A stretch of DNA of 64,000 nt from NCBI GenBank assembly GCA_022376515.1, contig WTXI01000007.1:1-64000 (forward strand). Reading direction: 5' to 3'. The stretch is from Lactifluus volemus (taxonomy: Eukaryota; Basidiomycota; Agaricomycetes; Russulales; Russulaceae). Below are positions 35,744 to 46,134 of the stretch, piece by piece (positions within the stretch are counted from its first letter, which is position 1; each line of letters opens with the position of its first letter). The notes below the pieces were generated by a model, which did no database searches, was not told where the DNA came from, and saw nothing but the letters and a program-made list of their open reading frames with translations. The translations under genes were made by a program, and so were the position numbers.

Positions 35744-36745
35744 GCGTGTTTTGTGTACTACGGCAGAGAATGCCACATGCCATTGTGGTTTGTGACTTCA
35801 ATTGTGGCTTGTGGACGCACATTTGAGACAACATGTTCGGCATCCCCGATGAGCTTGACTGAGATGAGCTTGTGAGTGGATGCGTTGCGATGGACCGACG
35901 GCAGTGGTGGCAGTGATAGCAGCATGGAGGAGGCAGAGGGAGTAGTGAGAGTGAGAGCAGCTGGCTAACCAGTTGGTGGCAGCGGTAGCGGCATGATCTT
36001 CGGGGGCAAGTCTGAGTGAGTCCGGACAACAGTTTCAGGGGAACGCCAAATGATGGCACCAGTAGCTGGTGTCAGGCACCCGGACAATCACAATGGCGAT
36101 GCCAGCACAACCTCTCCTCCATGGGATGTACCCAGGAGGATGGGGAGGGACAAATCACAATCAACTGGCATGAGAATCTCATGACATGCTTGGGCATGGA
36201 GTGGGAACGAGACAATGTGTTTGATGGTTTGGAGGGCAACTCAGCCGACTGAATCTATGAGATCATACTGAGGCGGCACAGGCCAATCAGGCGGCACCCA
36301 CGGGCCGATGACCGACAACGCGAGGGGGCTCTGTCGATCTTGATCGGCACGGAGATCTCGCGTTGGGCTTGGACTTACAAGTTACAAGGGGTGATAGTGA
36401 TGAAGAGGCCCGATAATTACCCACACAACCACAGATCGTATGGATCTGATTCCACAATCTGCCGCATTCGTATTTCGCCTTTTTGTCTCGGACCAAATCC
36501 GATACTCATGACACAATTTACACGTGGTGCCAGTGAGTCTTTGAATCATGGCTTTCCAGGTGATTCCTTCCGAGCTGCGATTTATAAAGTAGCTGACGAC
36601 TGGTATATTTTACCTTAGAATCTACTTCTACCCAGCTCGTGATCGCGACTTCGCTCGTAGCCGCTCGTACTCGTACTCACATCGACGACCCCCAACATCG
36701 CGTCCCATCTTCATCGCTTCCCTTCTTCATCGCCTCCTGTACCCC
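35744..36745. promoter_or_regulatory. Divergent intergenic region between KDZ gene and unknown gene
   Basis: About 1 kb between two genes transcribed away from each other. A TTTATAAAG box at about 36581 precedes the plus-strand gene by roughly 165 bp. Short open frames have no recognisable motif. Confidence 0.4.
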
Positions 36746-39700
36746 ATGACCGGCATCAGAAAGAATCGAAGGGCTGGGGGTCCCCAGCCTTGGACGACCC
36801 CAGAGCAACTCAATTATCTTCGATCTCAGTGTGGTGCTTATAAAGAGTGCACCTCAAAGGAAGACTTCTGGGCAATGTTATTCGAGCACTGGTTCACGCG
36901 ATGGCCTGCCAGTGACTTGCCCCCAGAGGGGGCCAGTGTTGTGGCTGGTAAGAGTCGGAAGCCGCTCACAGAGATAGGGTTGGTGAAGAAGGTGAGTCAA
37001 TTCGTACTCACGTCGTTTTCCCGTTTATTAACTTATGTCTCAAGCGAGTCAAGGAGTGGTTCAATAACCACACACGAGTCACGTCCACTGGAGGAGAAAG
37101 CCGCCGAAAGCTATTGGATCTCAACAGGCGTAAAAGAAAGAGGCTCCAGTCAGTACAAGCATACTCCAAACTGTTAAGGTTCCAAGTGAGACCTTTGTAC
37201 AAAGTGTACGTTCATTCGTGAAGTCAAGAGCGAGACTTGCAAGACGTGCAAGTCAAGATCAAAGGTTCGATAAGGATGAGACTTAGTAAACGACTAAGTC
37301 AAGAGCGTTTCAGAGGTCAAGGGCTTTGGGCTTAGGGATAAGACCAAAGTGTCAAGAAGTCGAAGAGCGTGATGTCAAGAGGGTTCTCTCAGGTCTGATG
37401 CTTCTAGGCAAGCAAGGTTCTAATAGATAGAAGACTTGGATTGCGAAACAAAACTGAGACTTAAGGTCTCTAGGGCAGAAAGTACAGGGTTTATATAGAG
37501 AAGAATTAAGGCTATGTACACAGCCGTAGGGGCTGTGACCTTTGTACAGCTTTCAGGGTTTGAAACATGTTTCAGGAATCAGCGAGTCATCCTGTGCATG
37601 TGGCTGTTGCTTGAGGCTGTACGGTGCTGTGCAAGGCAAGGCTGTACATGGGAAAATAAGTAAGTGATCTGAAACAAAGCGATCGGCAGTCCATTCGCAT
37701 AAGCAAAGGAGTCAGCAGAAATGAGTCATCAGTCCAAAAGAAAATGTATCGTATGAGTCAGCAAGCACGTGACAGTCCATAACACAAACTGTTCTACAAG
37801 ACAAAGTTGAAGGCAATCGTTTGCAACCAATGGCACCGGCACTGGTTGAAACACCATCCCCCTGGGACTACCAGCGAGTACGACGTCAGCGACAAACTCA
37901 TGGTCGACCTTGTCAACATCCCCCAGAATATCGATTATGGCGATATCAACAGTGACAACAGCGACGACAAGGACAACAATGGCGACGATGACAGCGACGA
38001 TGACATTGACATCAGCGATGACCATGACAGCGATGGTGCTACTGCAGAGATCCCACCCGTCCCCTTGCGTTTTCGTAACCACGTTATCACCATGCTCTGG
38101 GCATCTGCAGGCGATAAGGTCAAGGCAAAGGTGGAACGATATCGCAAGAGGGAATACACGAGGGATAATGATTGGGACCCAATTGATGACCCAATCCTAG
38201 CCCGGCAGAAGAAAGCAACGATCTGTCAACAGTGCGTATCATAATTGTCTCTATTGCCCAGATCTAACTATGAACTCCTAGAGCCATTGACGCATTGCCT
38301 CTCACTGTGGCAAAGGTGCTGGACGAAATCGAAGAACAAACGGGACACATTGGAATATTTTTCTTTGCCGGCCCCTTGCCTAGACAAGGTGGAAACTTAG
38401 TTGCCATTGGGTATGTAGTTTCTCCTCAGCTAGCTATTCGACTCTGACACGCATTTAGAGGAACTAGCGGCGAGACTCCATTGGGCACACGTTTTGAGCA
38501 ACTTCACCCCCGGACCATCAAACATCTCAAATGGGACTTAACGTCGTTTGCGCAGAAGGTTTTTCATAAGTTTTTCATTACTTCCACTAATCTAGAACTA
38601 AATAATCGAGTAGCCCCCTCTGAACGACTCGCTCGTTCCTTGCCTGGAAGCGAACACCTTTTCAAAGACTACGATGAATGTTATGGACTGACACGTGTTT
38701 GCTGACTCATACTATACATTTTCGGACTGCTGACTCATTTCTGTTGACTCCCTTGCTTATCCTCGCACAGCACCATACAGCCGCAAGCAACAGCCACATG
38801 CACAGGATGACTCGCTGATTCCTGCGACATGTTTCAAACCCTGAAAGCTGTACGAAGGTCACAGCCCCTACGGCTGTGCACATAGCCTTGTCTTCTCTTA
38901 TATAAACCCTGTACTTTCTGCCCTAGAGACCTTAAGTCTCAGTTTTATTTCGCAATCCAAGTCCTTCTATCTATTAGAACCTTGTCTTGCCTAGAAGCAT
39001 CCGACCTGAGAGAACCCTCTTGACGTCACTCTTCACGACTTCTTGACACTTTGGTCTCACCCTGAGCCCAAAGCCCTTGACCTTTGAAACGCTCTTGACT
39101 TAGTCGTTTACTAAGTCTCGTCTTTATCGAACCTTTGGTCTTGACTTGCACGTCTTGCAAGTCTCGCTCTTGACTCCACGAACGATCGTACACTTCGTAC
39201 AAAGGTCCTACTTGGAACCTTAACAATGAAGGTGCCGAAAAGCTCGAAGCCTATCAAACAACATGGCGCGGCATAGCCTCTCAAAACGACAGCGATAGCG
39301 AACAGGACGAGGAAGAGGAGCCGATTGAGGACTGCCTCGTGCCAAGAACTTTGACGAAGGCTAAGACTTCGTACATGAACCAGCGGTGAGCGCTTTCATA
39401 AAATCCTTTCCATGCAGGATCTAACCAAACTAGCAGGGGACGACACAGTAAAGAGCAGCAACGTGGCAAAGAGGGGCGAAGCATTGATGAGGAACGACGC
39501 GGCAAGGACTCGGCAGGGCAACGCGGCAAGGGGATGCGACAGAACAGCAAGGGACGATGCGGCAATGAGGAGCAAAGCGGCAGCGAGAGGCGACACTGCA
39601 ACGAGGGGCAAGGGAGCGACAAGGGGCGACATGAGAACGAGAGGCAGTCCAGCAATGGCACGGAGAGGCAACACAGCTACGAGGGGCGACGCAGAAAAGA

Positions 39701-41015
39701 GACCACGACCAATGCTGTTCCCGAAGAGTACGTCAGTTTACCTCAAACATTTGGAACTGTTTTTAATATTTAACCATAGAATCCCGTTGCTGTCTCCGGA
39801 CGTGACACTCGATTCCGACGTTGAACCCACAGTGATACAAGACTCGAGCCAAATTCATGTGGCTCACGATTTCAGTTCCTCACCGTCGCCGTCACCGCCC
39901 CCCCCTCCCCCTGAAATTGCACGATCACAATTTGATGAGGCTCACAATTCCGGTTTCTCACCGTCGCCACCTCCCCATGAAATCGCACGACCACAGTTTG
40001 ACGAGGCTCGCAATTCTGGTTCCTCGCCATCGCCACCCTCCCCTCCCGATGAAATCACACGATCACAATTTGATGAGGCTCGCAATTCCGGTTCCTCACC
40101 GTCGCCACCCTCCCCTCCCCATGAAATCGCACGACCACAGTTTGACGAGGCTCGCAATTCCGGTTCCTCGCAGTCACCACCCCCTCCCCATGAAATCACA
40201 CAACCACAGTTTGACAATCAACCTGTGGTTAATCCTTTGCTCACGCAAGACAGTGGTGATGCTACACAGGCCATAGAAGGTGTTGCCACACCTGCGGCCT
40301 TAGGTGAGCTACTTTTGGTCAATGACGTGTCCTTGAATCTGACATTTCTCTGCACTCAGGTTCGGAAACCATACTAGTAGATAAGTCAGACTGGCCATAC
40401 TGGATGTCCCACACGTTTGAGGACCTGGAAACAAAGGATGGCCCTTCAGAGTGGAAGAAGGTCCTTCAACAGTGGGTGACTTTGGAAAGGGTGTTGAAGT
40501 TTCCATCGGGCAAGGTATGTCTCTCCTTTCAATTATATTCACTCTTTGACGACCTCAATATAAAGGAGCCAGCGTATACCATCTCTAGAAAGCACAGACC
40601 GGATCACATCAACACTTGGATCCAGTCCGGACAAGAAGTCGTGCCACCAATCAAGAACATCGCCATGTTCTCGTGGTCTTGGAAGCAGTGGTGGGCCACG
40701 CTTCAACCACCTCAACAGCGTGATGACAACACAAGCAAGCTCAAACGGCTCGCTCTTGGTATTGACTCATGGGCTGACTTGCGAAAGGGAGAAGTCAACA
40801 GTTTTTACAGTATTATCTCAGGACTTTCTTGGTGGTTACAGGCTATCGATGACTCAGATGCCAATCAACTTCAAGACTTTACTGAGACCCTAGATGACGT
40901 CTCGTGGGCACTAGAGCAGATGGTGCACTCAGTGGGGGGCAAGAGAAGTCGAAAGCGCTCTTGTGTCCAGAGCAGCGCCGTTCCAGTCAAACGATCTAAG
41001 AGGTATGTGCAATGA
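36746..41015 (+). CDS. Unknown multi-exon gene with WFNNHTR and WWATLQP motifs, split by two solo LTRs
   Basis: I do not recognise a named family. The N-terminal part has a Trp-rich stretch (FWAMLFEHWFTRWP), then after a 53-bp intron (36992-37044) KEWFNNHTR, which resembles a homeodomain recognition helix. A D/N/E-rich acidic segment (37925-38040) follows, then a basic low-complexity segment (39435-39725), a Pro-rich tandem repeat (39860-40220) and a C-terminal region with SWKQWWATLQPPQQRD and a KRSRKRS basic motif. Introns include 38232-38281 and 38411-38458. Reading frame resumes across the LTRs at 37172 and 38679, so it was an intact gene before they inserted. Its place beside the KDZ gene suggests element cargo or a DNA-binding accessory protein; this is inference. 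Confidence 0.6.
37172..37784 (-). mobile_element. Solo LTR, inverted (613 bp)
   Basis: Runs from TGTTAAGGTTCC to the complement of TGTTATGGACTG, with target duplication caaac at 37167-37171 and 37785-37789. Same LTR family as 63122-63727. It lies in an exon of the unknown gene, and removing it plus one duplication restores the frame. Confidence 0.92.
38679..39225 (+). mobile_element. Solo LTR (547 bp)
   Basis: Begins TGTTATGGACTG, ends CCTTAACA and is flanked by target duplication atgaa (38674-38678 and 39226-39230). It carries the TATATAAACC box (near 38899) and the AAGTCTCAGTTT transcript-start motif. It interrupts an exon of the unknown gene in frame-neutral fashion. Confidence 0.93.
39860..40220 (+). 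repeat. Coding tandem repeat (FDEARNSG / SPPSPP)
   Basis: Five imperfect repeats of about 66-72 bp encode EIARPQFDEARNSG followed by a Ser/Pro run of variable length. They lie inside the last part of the unknown gene. Length variation between alleles is likely. Confidence 0.85.
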
Positions 41016-41099
41016 CTTCTGTGAGTCAGTGACACTGATACATCTTTACCTAGGTTGAGAACAAAGTAATACTATGCTTTATTACAGGACAGATGTCTT

Positions 41100-41800
41100 C
41101 ATACTATTAATTGAGAAGCTGTACTATAGTTACAATGTTACCAATGCATAAGGATAACCAATTTTAGTGCTTATTATTACAGTATGTTTAGCTAATTTGT
41201 TGCTGCCTTTAGTTACTGTAACTCATCATGTTTAGTCGCAGCTATAGCTGTGTAAATATGAACTTGTGTTAAACTAGTTACTGCCATCTAGTTACTATAA
41301 CATGTCACAATTCACTAGTACAGTACTTGTAGCTACACCAAAGTGTAGTAGTGTACTAGTAGTAAATCAGTTGCTGTATCTAGTTAATGCATTATACCTC
41401 TGTGGCAGCTAAAGCTATAATGATATATACTAGTAGTACACCAAGTACTATGTTCTAGTTAACTGACAATAGTTTAGTTGTAGCTCTGGCTATAGCTGTA
41501 CTAAAGTGAACCAGTAGTAGACCTGTTGCTGCATCCTAGTTAATGTGGTAAACTTTAGTAGCAGCTATAACTGTACTGAAGTGTACTAATAGACATTTGG
41601 TTTCTGTGATCTAGTTAATGTAGTGCAATTTACCAGGGGGCTATAACTGTACTAAAGTGTACTAGTAGTATATCTGTTGCTGTGTCTAGTAAATGTGATA
41701 TAAACTAGTGACAGCTAGGACTGTACTAAAGTATACTAGTAGAAATTCAGTTACTGTAATTTAGTCAATGTAGTCTACTAAAGTGTACTACATCAGCAAT
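41100..41800 (-). repeat. Subterminal-type array, inner copy
   Basis: Units with GTACTAGTAGTA, CTAGTTAATG and AGCTATAACTG, in the orientation of the right-hand array. It lies between the end of the unknown gene and the TTAAGC tract. Confidence 0.75.
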
Positions 41801-41809
41801 TGTCCACGT

Positions 41810-42065
41810 TGCTTAATGGTGCTTAGTGGTCTTAATGGTCTTAATTTTACCTTTTTTGCTTAATTTTGCTTGATGAAAATTTTGTTTAAGCACAATTAAG
41901 CAACTTAAGCAGGCTCAACATGCTCAGCACAATTAAGACTGGCATTAAGCATGCTCAGTATGCTCAGCACAATTAAGACTGACATTAAGCACACCCAACA
42001 TATTTAAGCAACTAATGAAAATTTAAGGGGTTTTTAATTGTGCTAAGCAAAAAACTTAATTTACA
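41810..42065. repeat. TTAAGC-rich tract, right inner
   Basis: Repeated GCTTAATGGT, AATTAAGC and ATTAAGCA motifs. Mirrors 31600-32055. Confidence 0.7.
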
Positions 42066-42073
42066 TAATTTAA

Positions 42074-42220
42074 GGGCCTGTTCGGCAGCCATAATCTTGA
42101 ATTATAAGCTGGATTATATGCGCAACTTATTTACACTCCGACAAAAGTTGGAGTCAGATTATCTCATTTGGCACAAATAATCTGGCTTATAATTTGAGAT
42201 TATGGCTGCCGAACGGGCCC
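42074..42220. mobile_element. 147-bp MITE, PIF/Harbinger-like
   Basis: Perfect long terminal inverted repeat starting GGGCC(T/C)GTTCGGCAGCCATAA and ending in its complement, flanked by TAA on both sides (42071-42073 and 42221-42223). The GGGCC(T)GTTCGG start and 3-bp TAA duplication fit Tourist-like, PIF/Harbinger-derived MITEs. No coding capacity. Confidence 0.85.
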
Positions 42221-42258
42221 TAACTAATCTGTCTAAAAAAGTTTGTAAGTCGTGATTC

Positions 42259-42860
42259 ATGAAAATTTCGCTAAGTCGTGCCAATGCACAAATCACGTGC
42301 ATGTTCTTTCCCGATGTTGACGTGCCTCGGCCCTTGTTTCCAACACTCCCCTCTCGTTGCCTCAACATGGTCATCTCGTCGCCACTTTTGTCACCTGTGT
42401 TGCCTCTTCAGGCTCTTCTGCCTTCTGTCGCTACTATGTCTCACCCTCTGGAACCCTGTCCCTGCTGCCATCGCTGCAACAGCAGCAGCGTGTTCCTCTG
42501 CCGCTGCAACGCTGTTGTTTATAAGCACGGCCTGGGTGCATCGCAACTTTTTTTATTTCCACTTCTAACACTAATGTTTTTTCTAATTCGTCATATTTCT
42601 CGCATCCACCCGCCCCAATGCCTTGTAACGCTGCCCACCCCACCCCAACGCGCTCTGACGACGCATCCTCTCCCTCCTCTTCCTCTGCTCTCTGCTTCCT
42701 CCGGCTCTGTCTCTGCCTCCCATGCCTCCACCACCACTGCTGCCTCCGCCTCCGCTGCCTCCCCACCTTCACCACCACCACCTCCTCCTCCATGTATGCC
42801 GCCTCCGCTTCTTGCGCCTCCTCCCCCGCTTTCGCTTCCTTGGGCCGCATCTCTCCTCTG
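42259..42860. repeat. GC-rich low-complexity region, right
   Basis: Inverted counterpart of 30800-31560. It starts with the conserved AT-rich box (CATGAAAATTTCGCTAAGTCGTGC, complement of 10945-10985) and then holds CCTCC/GCCTCC-rich sequence. Long Ser/Pro-rich frames here are repeat artefacts. Confidence 0.65.
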
Positions 42861-42899
42861 CACAAGCTTGCAAACGTCCATCTCGACCACGACATCGGT

Positions 42900-43533
42900 C
42901 ACAGATTTTGTCACCATCAATGTCCCTCTGACATGATCTACTTCTCCCGCCTCTCTCTCCACCTCCCCGCCCAATTCGACCAATGGCTCTGTCAATGGTG
43001 ATGCGTCGCTGCAGCGGGCCCAGGCGATATGCTTACCATGGAGCAGGTGACTTCTCTGACCACACAGTGTGTGCTCGTAGACTCAACCGTTTCTCCCAAT
43101 CTAGAACGCTCTCTTTTGTCCCCCCAGATGGACGCTTCACACTGATGGAATACCGTTGCGATCCTTCTGCAAGCAAATCGGGCGCAGCTCCCCCTGCACC
43201 ACTTATAGCCGCAGCAGCGACGCAATTACAAGTCCAAGTCCTTTATCCTCCGCACCAATCTCTCCATAACCGATCATGGTGGTCTGCCCCTTTCCTCCTC
43301 TCTCCCTCCCTCTCCCATTCCTGAAGTTTCTGTTCTTCTTCTTCTAAATAGGCACCTTCGAACTAACGTTCGTACCACGTGCCAACGCACTGGATGGCGT
43401 AGCCGTCGAGCTCTATTTAGGCACGAGCACCTCAAGCGCAACATGTAGTCTAGCGATCAACGGTAGCAAATGGACTTACCTACCCTCTCGACACACTTTA
43501 CGCTGGTCTCTCCCACCTCCCACCACCACCACC

Positions 43534-43575
<42 letters not shown>

Positions 43576-43780
43576 GCATCAGCGGTGGCGATGGGGATGC
43601 ACTCGAGTCGTGGGGGTGGCGCGACGTTGCAAGGCACGTTTGCGAGCACAGACGCACATCCACATCCGGCTTGCGCTCCGCAGAGAGAAGCTTGCCCAGG
43701 AGACCTCCATACTTGAGAGCAGACGACGAAGAAGACGAAACGATTTACATACATCCCCACCCTCGATGCCATCACGGCGC
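42900..43780 (+). pseudogene. Fragment resembling AP-3 mu adaptin (C-terminal domain)
   Basis: The plus strand at about 43075-43160 reads RLNRFSQSRTLSFVPPDGRFTLMEYR, the signature of the mu homology domain of clathrin-adaptor medium subunits (SFxPPDGxFxLMxYR). After a probable intron ending at 43351, the next stretch reads GTFELTFVPRANALDG, then VELYLGTSTSS, then TLRWSLP, matching later strands of the same domain in AP-3 mu. A block near 43620 reads ATLQGTFASTDAHPHPA, resembling the following strand. A long Thr run from (ACA)n interrupts the protein and stops follow. It lies between the right arrays of the KDZ block, opposite the RhoGEF-like fragment. Confidence 0.6.
43523..43575. repeat. (ACA)n microsatellite
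   Basis: CAC/ACA triplets followed by about 15 AAC/ACA units, within the AP-3 mu-like fragment. Confidence 0.95.
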
Positions 43781-45590
43781 ACTATGCGCACGCGTACCCT
43801 CAGCGTTGATGGCACCGCGGTGCCTCCCCCTCACATGCGTGGTGCAGCAGCCTCTCCATACAGTAATTGGCGGACCTCCCCGAGTGCCCCAATTTTGTCC
43901 CTCTCTCTCCACCGCTGGCACCTCAGGGAGATGGGCTGTTGTTCTTTCCTCCAGCAGCTTTAGTCCCTCAATGGGCAAGAGTGTGTCGACAATGATGCGG
44001 CCATCGCGCAACAAGGTCCGAGTCGGCCCCTACGCTTCTTTTATGCCCGCGCAGCGCAAGGCGCCGTCGAGATAATGCCGAAACCCGACCCGAATCTACC
44101 ATATACTGCCACGCCTGACCTTCGCTCGACCTGGAGGGGACATCGGTGTGTAGTATTTCACATGCACCCCCAGCTTGTATGGCATTCGCGGTATTCACAC
44201 TCAGGTACGTGTTCTAGCCTCCATGTTAGACGCAGACACCACTGGCAGTATTGGGGTTGCAGAGGCCCCAGCACTTCCATATGGATTATGATTGCAAGAC
44301 GTTATCTGGGCATTCAGCCCCACATCACCGGGATTGGTGGGTGAGAAAGTGCAAATCTTGATCCATCTGCCACCGCCACCGCAGACACTGACATGTCCCC
44401 ATCACTGCCCCATCCCCTTCCACCTATGTAGCCGCTCCTGTCGCTCATGTACACCCTGAGAGTGGGAAACTGTTTCCCGCCGCCAGTGATGGTGAAGGAG
44501 AAGGGCCAGACTTAGAGCCAGTGGTTTGAGGAGGCAGCAATCAGCGCTACTGCTACCGGTAAGTGGTGTTGGCATCTTTTTACCCTGCCATGCTCTACAT
44601 CGCTGGGTTCCTATCCATCATACTATCTCAACAAGGTCTGCTTCAAGGGGCTCTTTCTTCTTTCCTAGCCTTGCTAACCAGTTCATTTCGCTAGTCGTAA
44701 ACCACCCAATCTCGCAACTGTCCCCATTTTCCTGAAAAAAAACACATTGCCGTCACCACCCCCAATTCCAGATATCCACCTTCTTGCTGACGTAACCCTG
44801 GCTAACCATAGGCCTGTCCCGCAAGAACGGGAGGGAGCGCAGAGGATGTCTATCAGGGGACAACACGCACGCCAACGATTTCAGCTGCAGGATTCCAGCC
44901 CTCTTCATTCTGCGTACTCGAGTGCGTCTAGCCCAGAAGCGCAGACGAAGACAGCCTTCGGCCATCCAAGATACAGTCAGTGGCTGAGAACGACCACTGA
45001 TGAGGAGACACTATCATTCCTGCTGGACATGATAGCCATGCAACGACTTTCACCAGGGCCCTGCGATTGACAAGCGTCGAAGTCGAGGTCCCGGCGGGCG
45101 CTCCCAGCCTTAGCACTCAGAGTCGCCAAGTCGTCCGCCTGAGTGTCCCCCGATTTCTCGCTAGGGCTTTGTGCTGGGTACTGGCATCCACACACTTTGC
45201 TTGCCAGTGTAAGGACACAGGGGAACGGGACGCCGGGGGAGTCCATCTGACTCAGGGAATAAACAGTACAGCTTCATCGTATATGGGACTATATACAGCT
45301 GGCTATTATGCACCGATTGGATCCATATATCTTGTTTATTCTTTTCCATCTACTTCCGTGTCCCCACCACCACCACCACTGCTGCTTCCTCCCCATGGCC
45401 CTGCAACTCCCACCCCTACCACCACTGTCACATCAAGGCCTGTGGCACCTTAGTGGTGCTGGCATTAATGGCAGTGGGGTGCCTTTCAGTATTATAGTGG
45501 ATTGATAGTCATTCATGTTGTAGTTTAGTTGTTCTCTTAAATATACTCATGTGATGCCTAAAGTATTGTGTGATTGAAAATATTTTGAAA
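43781..45590. other. Unassigned part of KDZ block, right side
   Basis: Many interrupted open frames on both strands, none with a motif I recognise. It may be further decayed captured host sequence continuing from the adaptin fragment. No gene is supported. Confidence 0.35.
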
Positions 45591-45599
45591 GCCATTTTG

Positions 45600-45780
45600 A
45601 ACTGTTTGAGCTGTGCTTAAGTAGTGCTGAAAGATGTTCATGTTGCTTAATTGTGCTTAATTAAGCAGAATGGTGCTTAATTAAGCACCGGGGTGGCGTT
45701 AACCTGCTTAATCATTTTGTGCTTAATTTGTGCTTAACGTGCTTAATAAGCACGTTAAGCACACATTAAGCAACAGGGAC
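45600..45780. repeat. TTAAGC-rich tract, right outer
   Basis: GTGCTTAATTAAGCA-type motifs with local inverted symmetry. Counterpart of 29270-29525. Confidence 0.7.
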
Positions 45781-46134
45781 AATTGCTGATGTAATAGTAA
45801 ATCTGTTGCTGTAATCTAGTTAATGTGATATAATTTTGTAGTAGCTATCACTGCACATAAGTGTACTAGTAGTAGATCTGTTGCTGTGACCTAGTTCATG
45901 TGGTGCAATTTACTAGCAGTTATAACTGTATGTAAGTGTACTAGTAGAACTTTAGTTACTGTAATCTAGTTAATGTGGTGTAAATTTGTAGCAGCTATAA
46001 CTGTGTGTAAGTATACTAGTAGTAGATCTGTTGGTGTAATCTAGTTAATGTGGCATAATTTTGTAGCAGCTATCACTGCACATAAGTGTACTAGTAGTAG
46101 ATCTGTTGCTGTGACCTAGTTAATGTGGTACAAT
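45781..46134 (-). repeat. Subterminal array, right end, inner piece
   Basis: The same ~75-bp unit as 27960-29200, inverted. It is cut at 46134 by the hAT element and continues at 51705. Confidence 0.85.
46127..46134. repeat. 8-bp target duplication, left (ggtacaat)
   Basis: Matches 51697-51704 exactly. Uninterrupted units of the array read ggtacaatttactagc, so the empty site is known from within the window. Confidence 0.93.

Noticed and set aside
44075..45453. Open frames of 89-128 residues as small genes
   Set aside because: No motif, start context or intron pattern supports them; they lie in decayed sequence of the KDZ block.
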